A stretch of 64,000 nt of DNA from assembly GCA_963754335.1 (NCBI GenBank), contig CAVWFQ010000004.1:186001-250000 (forward strand), written 5' to 3'. Below the pieces are notes generated by a model. The model did not search any database. It was given only the letters and a program-made list of their open reading frames with translations, and had not been told where the DNA came from. Positions within the stretch are counted from its first letter, which is position 1. Each line of letters begins with the position of its first letter. This stretch comes from JBBSDP01 sp963754335 (GTDB lineage Bacteria > Planctomycetota > Phycisphaerae > Tepidisphaerales > Tepidisphaeraceae). Positions 1-6,621 of this stretch are shown here, piece after piece. The position numbers were made by a program, and so were the translations under genes.

Positions 1-1
1 T

Positions 2-442
2 ATTCCCGCCAATCTGCTTCCAATCCTCCATCTGGAACTGTACGGCGCGACTTCGGAGAACACGGTTTGGGACGGCGTCGTGAAATTCTATCAACAACAT
101 GATTATGTGATTGCGCTGATCGTCCTGCTTGCGAGCATCGTGATTCCGCTCTTCAAGCTCTTTGGCCTCTTCTTTGTTGTCGTAACCACCATGCGGCGAA
201 CCCCGAAGATGAAGCTGCTGCGGACCCGTCTGTTTCAATTCATCGATTCCATCGGACGCTGGGCCATGCTCGATGTCTTCGTGGTCGCGATCTGGGTGGC
301 GGTGGTCAAGCTCGGGCAGATGGCCCAGGTGCGGGCGGGAGAAGGGCTGCTGCCCTTTGGGTGCGTGGTCGTCTGCACGCTGCTCGCTTCGGCAAGCTTC
401 GATCCGCAATTGATCTGGGAGCGAGAGGAAGAAGTGTTATGA
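2..442 (+). CDS. pqiA: PqiA-domain integral membrane protein, C-terminal part (5' end outside window)
   Basis: The frame is open from base 2 and lacks its start. The visible 146 residues begin with an N-x-L-P-I-L stretch and a G-A-T-S-E-N-T-V-W-D-G segment typical of PqiA domains. A membrane segment (VIALIVLLASIVIPLFKLF), a basic cytoplasmic loop, a second segment (LDVFVVAIWVAVVKLG) and a third near the C-terminus follow. PqiA proteins are inner-membrane partners of MCE-domain PqiB proteins in envelope lipid transport or stress resistance. The next gene codes for an MCE protein, which fits. The stop TGA at 440-442 overlaps an ATG at 439 (ATGA), so the two genes are translationally coupled. 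The fold and partner are well supported; the substrate is unknown. Confidence 0.82.
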   Translation: MPANLLPILHLELYGATSENTVWDGVVKFYQQHDYVIALIVLLASIVIPLFKLFGLFFVVVTTMRRTPKMKLLRTRLFQFIDSIGRWAMLDVFVVAIWVAVVKLGQMAQVRAGEGLLPFGCVVVCTLLASASFDPQLIWEREEEVL

Positions 443-454
443 GTCAGCCGGAGG

Positions 455-1426
455 ATGTGCGATCGGCGGACGAAAAGCGCGCCGCCATCCAAATCGATGA
501 GCGATCCGCCCCGGGCGATCGTTCGCAAAATGCGCTGGCCATTCCCGATCATCTGGATTGTGCCGGTCGTCGCCGCGGCGCTGGCCGGATATTTTCTTTA
601 CCAGCGGCACCAGGAGCGCGGAAGCGAAATCACCATTCAATTCAACGAGGCGCAAGGACTCAAGCCCGGCGAATCGGCACTGGTCGTCCGCGGCGTCACC
701 GTCGGGCAAGTGAAAAGTGTTGAACTCAGCGAGGATCTTCAGCACGTCAACGTGCAGGCGCGGCTGGCAACCGCTTATAGTTCCATCGCCAAGACCGACA
801 CGGTCTTCTGGCTCGTCCGCCCGGAAATTTCGCTGGAGAATGTCAGCGGCCTGAACACCCTGATGAGCGGACCTTATATTGAAGCCAATCCCGGCGACGG
901 CGCGCCGACAAAGACATTCAAAGGCCTGGAGCAGGCGCCGCGGCGCGATCCGCATGGGATGAAGATCATTCTGCACGCCGACCAGATTGGCCAGCTCACG
1001 CTCGATTCGCCGGTGAATTACCGGGGAATCCAGGTTGGCGTGGTGCAGGACATCCGGCTGAGCGATGTTGCGGATTCGGTCAACGTCACTGTTGTGGTTT
1101 GGAATCGTTATCGAGATCTGGTCCGATCAAACTCCCAATTCTGGGTCGTCAAAGGCGCCGAACTCAAAGGCGGACTCTTCACCGGGGTGAAACTCCAGCT
1201 CGATTCGCTCCGCTCGATTCTGACCGGCGGAGTCGCCTTCGCGACGCCGGAGAAGAATTCCGGGGAAGCGGTGGCAGAAAATTCGCAGTTCTTCCTGAAC
1301 GATCAATCGAAGGACGAATGGCTGAAATGGAAGCCGAAGATTCCGATTGAGCCCCACGAATCGAGGATCAAAGAGACTGATGAATCAAAATCGGGCGGAG
1401 GGTTGCTGGGAGGGACGAAACATTGA
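455..1426 (+). CDS. pqiB: PqiB-type MCE (MlaD) domain protein
   Basis: The 323-residue product has one N-terminal transmembrane helix (about residues 27-48, PFPIIWIVPVVAAALAGYFL) and two MCE/MlaD domains (about 50-140 and 160-275). It ends in a polar, Gly-rich tail. E. coli PqiB has three MCE domains, so this is a shorter relative. It should form a periplasmic ring or tube for lipid movement with the upstream PqiA protein. The start is uncertain. The best ribosome site (GAGAGGAAGAAG) precedes ATG 439, which overlaps the pqiA stop but lies in a different frame. Deleting one base from the C4/G3 run at 509-515 would join that start to the MCE frame and give ...ERSARAIVRKM. Otherwise ATG 455 or 497 is used. 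Confidence 0.85.
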   Translation: MCDRRTKSAPPSKSMSDPPRAIVRKMRWPFPIIWIVPVVAAALAGYFLYQRHQERGSEITIQFNEAQGLKPGESALVVRGVTVGQVKSVELSEDLQHVNVQARLATAYSSIAKTDTVFWLVRPEISLENVSGLNTLMSGPYIEANPGDGAPTKTFKGLEQAPRRDPHGMKIILHADQIGQLTLDSPVNYRGIQVGVVQDIRLSDVADSVNVTVVVWNRYRDLVRSNSQFWVVKGAELKGGLFTGVKLQLDSLRSILTGGVAFATPEKNSGEAVAENSQFFLNDQSKDEWLKWKPKIPIEPHESRIKETDESKSGGGLLGGTKH

Positions 1427-1660
1427 CCGCTCGCGGCTTCGCGAAACAACCGGCAAAGCTTGCTGTGGCATCCAAACGAGCAATCGCTTTTCACCGGGCG
1501 TGGCAACAGCGACACCAATGGGACACCGTTTAGACTCGTCAGGGAAACTTCTTCCTGCCGCCCGTTCCCTGTGCGGCTCATTTCGTGGATTCACTATCGC
1601 GGCAAGCCTGATATCCATTCTGTGATCTGCACCGACGTTCCATAGAGGTGAAATCCCACA

Positions 1661-2356
1661 TCATCGCACGCCCGGCAAGCCGCGGAGCGCGAAGATTTCC
1701 CGTGCCTTGGCCAATAATTGATTTTCGGTCAGATGGTGCTCGTCCACGGCGACCGATCCAATGACTCGTTCCGCGAGTTCCGGGTGGTTCTTCTTCAAAT
1801 CGCGAAGAAGTGCCTCCATCGCGCTGCTGGCTCCGGTGCCGGTGCCAAACATCACGATCTGCTGGGCTCCGCCGAGGGTCTTGGCCACCGCTTCGTAGAA
1901 GCTCTTCTGTTCGGGCTTTCGCTGGCCGTTGGAATCGTCCTGGTTGTAATGCAGGTCCCGGCCGAAGCCGAACGGATCGTAAGGTGCAATTCGCTGCGGG
2001 ACCGCCCCGTGCATTTCGGTGCTGTAGATTCTCGCCTCACGATGGTCGATCACAACGAGCAGATGCGTGCCCGCCGGCGAGGGTGCCGGCGCGGCGACGC
2101 CGGACCGCTCCAGGAAATGCCGGATTTGCGTCAGCTCCTGTTTGTCGGCCAGGTCCTTGCCGCGGGGACGGCGGAGCACGAGCGTCTGGCCATTCCGCGA
2201 GACCTTCAGGTTGCCCTTATCGTCTTCAACGGCCTGGGCATCGTCCATTGCATTGAGCATCGACCAGACTTCCCGCCACTGGAGGTTGTGCGGCATGGGA
2301 TGCTGGAAGACGCGCTCGTAGGTTTTCTGATGAGTGCCGGTTAATTGTGATTGCAT
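1661..2356 (-). CDS. Protein with HicA-like N-terminus and uncharacterised C-terminal domain
   Basis: The 231-residue protein starts at ATG 2356, which is preceded by a good AGGAGAA ribosome site. Residues 18-90 (HPMPHNLQWREVWSML ... RRPRGKD ... IRHFLERSG) follow the pattern of HicA mRNA-interferase-like dsRBD folds, including the HPMPHN loop. Residues 95-220 begin with a hydrophobic strand (THLLVVIDHREARIY) and contain a YNQDDSNGQRKPEQKSFYEA segment. They include a Gly-rich FGTGTGASSAM loop and a DEHHLTENQLLAKAREIF helix. This resembles an eRF1/Pelota-like or host-attachment-like fold, but that is only a guess. No adjacent HicB-like antitoxin is visible, so it is probably not a classical toxin. 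It is transcribed divergently from the RRM gene. Confidence 0.8.
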   Translation of the reverse strand: MQSQLTGTHQKTYERVFQHPMPHNLQWREVWSMLNAMDDAQAVEDDKGNLKVSRNGQTLVLRRPRGKDLADKQELTQIRHFLERSGVAAPAPSPAGTHLLVVIDHREARIYSTEMHGAVPQRIAPYDPFGFGRDLHYNQDDSNGQRKPEQKSFYEAVAKTLGGAQQIVMFGTGTGASSAMEALLRDLKKNHPELAERVIGSVAVDEHHLTENQLLAKAREIFALRGLPGVR

Positions 2357-2434
2357 GGTCGTTCTCCTGTTCGATGACTGTAGCACGTCCGAAGGCCAGA
2401 CGTGCGAAAACCGACTCTTAATTATTATTTTCAC

Positions 2435-2463
2435 TTGACAGATACATTTCAATTTTGTAAAAT
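2435..2463 (+). promoter_or_regulatory. Near-consensus sigma70-type promoter for the RRM gene
   Basis: TTGACA at 2435-2440 and TAAAAT at 2458-2463 are separated by exactly 17 bases in an AT-rich island that stands out from the GC-rich surroundings. Transcription would start near 2470, leaving a leader of about 155 nucleotides before the RRM start at 2625. A long leader is a common feature of cold-inducible RNA-binding protein genes. Confidence 0.75.
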
Positions 2464-2624
2464 AATTGCGGTAGGTAAGCTGAAAAGACCAGATTTCGCG
2501 ACAGTTCCTCTTCTGCCCCGCAGTCTCTTCTCGATCCTCTCCCACCCCATGGGCCGCAATAGTGGCCTCTTTCCTTCCGGCCCGGAAAGTAAAATTCGGA
2601 TCGGATGATTCATTGGAGATTGTA

Positions 2625-2990
2625 ATGGGCAAGAAGTTATACGTCGGCAATTTGAGCTATCAGACCGACAGCTCGGCGGTTCAGCTCCTGTTCAGCGCCC
2701 ACGGCACCGTCGAAAGCGCTCAGATCATTTCCGACCGGGACACCGGCCAGAGCAAAGGCTTTGGATTCGTCGAAATGGGAAGCGACAGCGAAGCACAGGC
2801 TGCTATCGCCGCTCTCAACGGCCAGGAAGTTGAAGGCCGCGCGTTGACCGTCAACGAGGCCAAGCCAAGAGAAAATCGCCCCAGCCGCGGCGCGTATGGC
2901 GGCGCCGGCGGGAATGGCAATTCCGGCGAAGGCCGCAGCGGCTACACCGCCGGCAACGGAGGCCGCACTGGCGGTCACAAAGGGTACTAA
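2625..2990 (+). CDS. Single-RRM glycine-rich RNA-binding protein
   Basis: The 121-residue protein has one RNA recognition motif at residues 3-82. RNP2 is LYVGNL (5-10) and RNP1 is KGFGFVEM (44-51), with the aromatic residues that stack on RNA in place. The tail from about residue 90 is rich in Gly, Asn and Arg (GAYGGAGGNGNSGEGRSG), as in cyanobacterial and planctomycete cold-inducible Rbp proteins. ATG 2625 is chosen because it has a TTGGAG ribosome site and begins exactly at the RRM; the frame upstream has no homologous sequence. It probably acts as a cytoplasmic RNA chaperone. The AT-rich promoter and long leader upstream suggest temperature or stress control. Confidence 0.93.
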   Translation: MGKKLYVGNLSYQTDSSAVQLLFSAHGTVESAQIISDRDTGQSKGFGFVEMGSDSEAQAAIAALNGQEVEGRALTVNEAKPRENRPSRGAYGGAGGNGNSGEGRSGYTAGNGGRTGGHKGY

Positions 2991-3095
2991 ACCGCGCCGC
3001 ATCAATGATTCGCATCGGGAACGGGCGGCAGAAATGTGGCCCGTTCTCTTTGCCCGACACGCAGGCGTCTGGCGCCATGAAAGAAAGTGAACACC

Positions 3096-3341
3096 ATGCC
3101 TGAAAGCATCGATCATGTCCCCACATCGCGGACAGCAGGAAAGTTCCGGGCGGCGAAGGACCTGTCAATCAAGACCTGCGAGACGCCGGCCGCGACACCG
3201 CCGGCCGTCGAGCCGACCGTCAAAGCTCCCGAGGATTTCTATTCCTCACTGCCCGCACTCCCGACTTCCCGGACGAAGGTTGATCCGTCGGCCCCCAGGT
3301 CCTACCGCCAAACCGCCCAGGACGAAGCGGCAAAGCGCTAA
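3096..3341 (+). CDS. Small hypothetical protein, Pro/Thr-rich
   Basis: This is a possible 81-residue protein (MPESIDHVPTSRTAGKFRAA...) with many Pro, Thr, Ala and Lys residues. It has no membrane segment, signal peptide or motif I recognise. The low-complexity composition suggests a disordered protein. A GTG nine bases upstream is an alternative start. It lies about 100 bases downstream of the RRM gene on the same strand. Support comes only from reading-frame integrity and plausible amino-acid use. Confidence 0.4.
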   Translation: MPESIDHVPTSRTAGKFRAAKDLSIKTCETPAATPPAVEPTVKAPEDFYSSLPALPTSRTKVDPSAPRSYRQTAQDEAAKR

Positions 3342-3376
3342 GGAAGTTTTCTTCAATTCCAAACAATAAGGACAAT

Positions 3377-3550
3377 ATGATTCACTACGATCCCGCCTTG
3401 AAAATGTATGCAATCCGGAACATCCGCACCGCTGAAGATTGGACCTTGAGGGGCCGGCAAGTTAACGCCGACGCCAAGGCGTGCGTCCAGGCCGATGCGC
3501 CGGAATCAACATCCCGCTCTACACTCGCCAGCAGACGACATTGCGCGTAG
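3377..3550 (+). CDS. Possible 57-residue hypothetical protein
   Basis: ATG 3377 is preceded by AAGGAC at good spacing. The frame reads MIHYDPALKMYAIRNIRTAE and continues to TAG at 3548-3550. The N-terminal part looks protein-like, but the Arg/Ser-rich C-terminus may be read out of frame. No function can be assigned. Confidence 0.28.
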   Translation: MIHYDPALKMYAIRNIRTAEDWTLRGRQVNADAKACVQADAPESTSRSTLASRRHCA

Positions 3551-3708
3551 CCTCCCGCCGAGGCAGCCCGAGCGAACAGTTGACTTGATTCAACTTGCGG
3601 GGACGCCTCTTGCGACGCTATCATCGCGTCGCACAAAAGCGGCGTCGCCCATCATATTGCTGAGCGATCACCGCTTTCCGTCAAGTCCAATTCCGGATGT
3701 GGGGAAGC

Positions 3709-4365
3709 ATGATCGATCTGATTTGCAATTGCGCGGTTCCCGGCCAAGCGTCAGAATCGACCGTCGGAAAACATCGATGCTGCCCGAACTGCGGGTTGGT
3801 CATTCAGCCGGTCAGCGGCGAAACAATTCCTGAGGGAAATGGCCTCGGCGACTTTGATAGCGGGTTGGTCGTAACCGTCGGGCCGGAAACTGTCGGCACG
3901 CGGATCCTTCTGGGCGGAATCGCCGAAATATTGATCGGCAAACTGCCCGAACGTCACATCGCACTCCCCGGCAAATTGGTTTCGCGCCTGCACTGTAAAT
4001 TGTCGCGTGTCGATATCGGCCCGTCGCGGTGGAAAATCATCGACAATCACAGTACCAACGGCCTGTTCGTCAATGGCCAGCGCGTCGCCGAGCACGAACT
4101 GGAAGAGGGGGACGTCATCGCGATCGGGGAATACCGGCTCGAATTTCGTCATTTTGAATTGCCGTCGCCTGGGCGAAGGCGATTTCGAATTGTCCGATTT
4201 GGCTTCCGCGGCTGTGGGTCCGGCTTTGGAATCCAATCGTCCGGCGGCCGTGTCGAGAGCGATGAACGGGCCGATTTGTCCCAGTTGCGAAAAGGGGGCG
4301 CCGAACCGGTGCAAAAATCTGCGTTGGTTGCGGAATCAACATCACCACTGGACGGCCGGTGCTGA
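3709..4365 (+). CDS. Zinc-ribbon plus FHA-domain protein; probably the N-terminal part of the following rhomboid gene
   Basis: ATG 3709 has a GGGGA ribosome site 5 bases upstream. Residues 1-35 carry a C-x-C ... C-C-P-N-C-G zinc-ribbon-like pattern. Residues 50-150 form an FHA domain: GTRILLGG, a G-K-L-x(n)-S-R-L-H-C core, DNHSTNGLFVNG and the acidic DVIAIGEYRLEF end. FHA domains bind phosphothreonine, so it probably reads Ser/Thr-kinase signals. The frame derails after HFELPSPG. At the GGG run 4171-4173, dropping one base gives PSPGEGDFELSDLASAAVG, which runs on without a stop through a second zinc ribbon into the rhomboid domain. The residues of this frame after about 4173 are therefore probably not real. 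See the next entry. Confidence 0.78.
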   Translation: MIDLICNCAVPGQASESTVGKHRCCPNCGLVIQPVSGETIPEGNGLGDFDSGLVVTVGPETVGTRILLGGIAEILIGKLPERHIALPGKLVSRLHCKLSRVDIGPSRWKIIDNHSTNGLFVNGQRVAEHELEEGDVIAIGEYRLEFRHFELPSPGRRRFRIVRFGFRGCGSGFGIQSSGGRVESDERADLSQLRKGGAEPVQKSALVAESTSPLDGRC

Positions 4366-5456
4366 CGAGCCATGGCATTGACGAAAATTCCCTTCATGAA
4401 ACCGCCTATCAATGGATCCGCTGGGTGAGCCTGCTGGTGTGGGTGACGCCCATGCCGATTCCGATTCGTTCCGAGGCCTACGGAACCCGCAAGCCGTACG
4501 CGATCTGGTCAATTGCCGCGACCACGATTCTGGCCAGTATCACCTTCTTCATCGCCCAGAATTATGGCGGCGAAGGGCTGGATCGACCCGCGAGCAATTT
4601 CATGCTCTGGTCGCCGTCGGCTCATCCTCGAATCGTTGAGATCAGCCCGCAGAAGATTCACGAGATCGCTCAGGAAATGCCTCCGGAGGATCGTCTGACA
4701 CTTCGCGCAAAGTCCGGCGATTCGGGTCGATCCCTGTCCGACGATGAACTGGTGAGGCAAGTGCTGTCGGCCGCCGTGGCCGAGCGACTCAACGGCGAAT
4801 TTCACTGGTATCAACTCATTACCCATGCTTTTCTTCACGACACATCTTCCATTTATAACTTCGCCATGCACCTGGCGGGGAACATGGTCTTCATGCTGGT
4901 CTTCGGCACACGGGTCAACGCGCTGATTGGAAACATCGCCACCGCGTTGATCTATCCTGTGCTCGCCGTTTGCGCCGCTGCCGTCCACCTGATGTCGATG
5001 GGCGATGGCCCTTCAGGCCCGATGCTCGGCGCTTCCGGGGCCATCATGGGATTGGCGGGCATGTACCTGATCCTCTTCCCGATCCATCGCGTCTTCTGCG
5101 CCATGTGGATCAGCATCTGGCTCCGCTTCAAGCGTTTTTTCGGCTGCAAGATATTCCAGTTGCGCGGATTCTGGATCCTGCTGATCTATTTCGGCTACGA
5201 CATCCTCATGAATGTTGTGAGCAAGCAGTTCGGTTTCGGCCGTGGCGGCATCGCCCATTGGGCCCATATCGGCGGCTTCGTTACCGGCATGCTCATCGCG
5301 TTTGGCATCCTTTTCAGCCGGATGTTCAACACGCGCGGCTGCGACGTACTTTCAGTCACCCTCGGCAAACACGCCTGGCCGCTCATCGGCAAGCCGAGCC
5401 GATGGAGTGACTCTACGCCGGCGTTGCCGCGGGCCACGTCGTTGAATTATGCGTGA
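4262..5456 (+). CDS. Rhomboid-family intramembrane serine protease with N-terminal zinc ribbon
   Basis: Six or more membrane segments carry the rhomboid signature. These are HLAGN in TM2, the catalytic serine in GASGAIMG, and the catalytic histidine in HWAHIGGFVTG. The rhomboid frame itself is open from 4359, but the coding signal begins earlier. At 4262 another frame reads MNGPICPSCEK, and after removal of one G from the G5 run at 4294-4298 it continues as ...GAKICVGCGINITTGRP into the rhomboid frame. That makes a two-CxxC zinc ribbon. The N-terminal frame has no stop between the FHA domain and this ribbon, so FHA, ribbon and protease may be one polypeptide of about 580 residues in the inner membrane. 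Rhomboids cut transmembrane substrates. The family is certain; the fusion is inferred. Confidence 0.88.
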
Positions 5457-5471
5457 CGACCTCAGGATCCT

Positions 5472-5729
5472 ATGCCCCGTCGTTTGACCATCACCTTTCC
5501 GGTAGACCGGGACAACGACTATTACTTCCGCGTCTTCTGGTTCGCTGAATCGCTGCATGGCTCGATCATTCAGTCCGGCTTAGGCACGATGAATGACGTT
5601 GATAAAGCGCGCGAAGCGTTCTGGATTCAACTTTCCGACAGCCACGATCTAGGGAAAGTGAAAAAAATCGTCCGGCAGGCTCTCGCCAAGTTCTCGCTTA
5701 CGGGAGATGCGATTATCAATACCGGCTGA
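5472..5729 (+). CDS. Hypothetical protein, 85 residues
   Basis: ATG 5472 follows an AGGATCC ribosome-like site, 15 bases after the rhomboid stop, so co-transcription with it is likely. The product reads MPRRLTITFPVDRDNDYYFR ... and is predicted to be mixed alpha/beta, with a central FWFAESLHGSIIQSGLGTM segment and a basic amphipathic helix (DLGKVKKIVRQALAKF). There is no membrane segment or known motif. A real small cytosolic protein is likely; its function is unknown. Confidence 0.6.
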   Translation: MPRRLTITFPVDRDNDYYFRVFWFAESLHGSIIQSGLGTMNDVDKAREAFWIQLSDSHDLGKVKKIVRQALAKFSLTGDAIINTG

Positions 5730-5742
5730 CGCGTTTTTGGGT

Positions 5743-5932
5743 CCGGGTGCGTGACAGATTCGGCGGGACAAGAAGTGTCCCTTCTCCCGGTACTCCGGAG
5801 GAGCCGCGCACGAAGTAAGCGGGAATGTTTTCTCGTTTACCGAGTGCTTTCCCGCTCACTTCGTGCGCGGCTCCTACGGAGTACCAGGAGAGGGGCAGAC
5901 CTTTTGGACCGGCGATTCTGTCACGCATCCGG
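5743..5932 (+). repeat. Inverted-repeat element, family A (copy 1)
   Basis: This is a 190-base element with imperfect terminal inverted repeats (CCGGGTGCGTGACAGATTCG at the left end, its near-complement ending GTCACGCATCCGG at the right). Inside are the nested palindromic pieces CTTCTCCCGGTACTCCGGAG and CTACGGAGTACCAGGAGAGG, and a long inner stem (GAGCCGCGCACGAAGT / ACTTCGTGCGCGGCTC). No coding capacity is evident. Relatives occur at 39121, 49981, 50411, 50531 and 58653. Confidence 0.8.
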
Positions 5933-5994
5933 ATTACCCCCATCGTCATCCAAATTTAACGCCTTCCTCCGCTCCCTGCGTTAAAATTCAAACC

Positions 5995-6621
5995 ATGTCG
6001 AGCCCGCCTCAGCCCGGCCCCATTCTCGATTACGCCAGCCCGCGGCGGCGTCAGAAGGTTCGTCTGCCGTCGCGCAGTCGCATCGTCGCGAGGGAGGAGC
6101 ATGGCGAATTTGCGATCCGCGAATGGCTTCAGGCGAAGGAAAGCGCATACGTCGCTCTTGCTGTGGCGGGGTTGAGTCTGGCGTCCCTGGCTTATGGCAT
6201 GCTCACGGAGTGCTTTCCGTTTGGATGGAAAGGACATTTCTGGCGGTCGCCGTTGTTCGGCGAGTTCGTCATCCTGGCGACATTCTCGATCGTCGAAGTG
6301 AGCGTGATGCTCCTGGTCATCCGTGATACCTGGCGGGAGACGACACTCCTGGGACGGTCCGAGGGTCTGCTCCTTCGCCTCAGCAGCCCTTTCAGCCGGC
6401 AGCAATTCGAATGGAACGCCGACGATATCGAGCAGATTCGCCTTGTTCTGAGTTCCAAGGTCTCGGACTCTAACCCGCTGGCGGAAATCGAGATTCATGT
6501 TGCCGGCAAACCGGTGGCAAAACTCTTCACCGATCATTATCTGAAGGAATTGAAGCCGATTGCCGCGGGGCTGCTTCGTGCGATCGGACGGACTGAATCC
6601 GTCGATCGCGTTATCGCTTGA
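5995..6621 (+). CDS. Two-TM hypothetical membrane protein
   Basis: The 208-residue protein starts at ATG 5995, beyond repeat element A; the frame upstream of this only reads repeat sequence. After a Pro/Arg-rich cytoplasmic N-terminus there are two membrane segments (about residues 52-75, SAYVALAVAGLSLASLAYGM, and about 92-115, GEFVILATFSIVEVSVMLLV). A soluble domain of about 90 residues follows. It contains EWNADDIEQIRLVLSSKVS and has the look of a PH-like bacterial membrane domain, which is a guess. The 3' end overlaps the convergent TPR gene by 11 bases. No function is recognised. Confidence 0.72.
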   Translation: MSSPPQPGPILDYASPRRRQKVRLPSRSRIVAREEHGEFAIREWLQAKESAYVALAVAGLSLASLAYGMLTECFPFGWKGHFWRSPLFGEFVILATFSIVEVSVMLLVIRDTWRETTLLGRSEGLLLRLSSPFSRQQFEWNADDIEQIRLVLSSKVSDSNPLAEIEIHVAGKPVAKLFTDHYLKELKPIAAGLLRAIGRTESVDRVIA

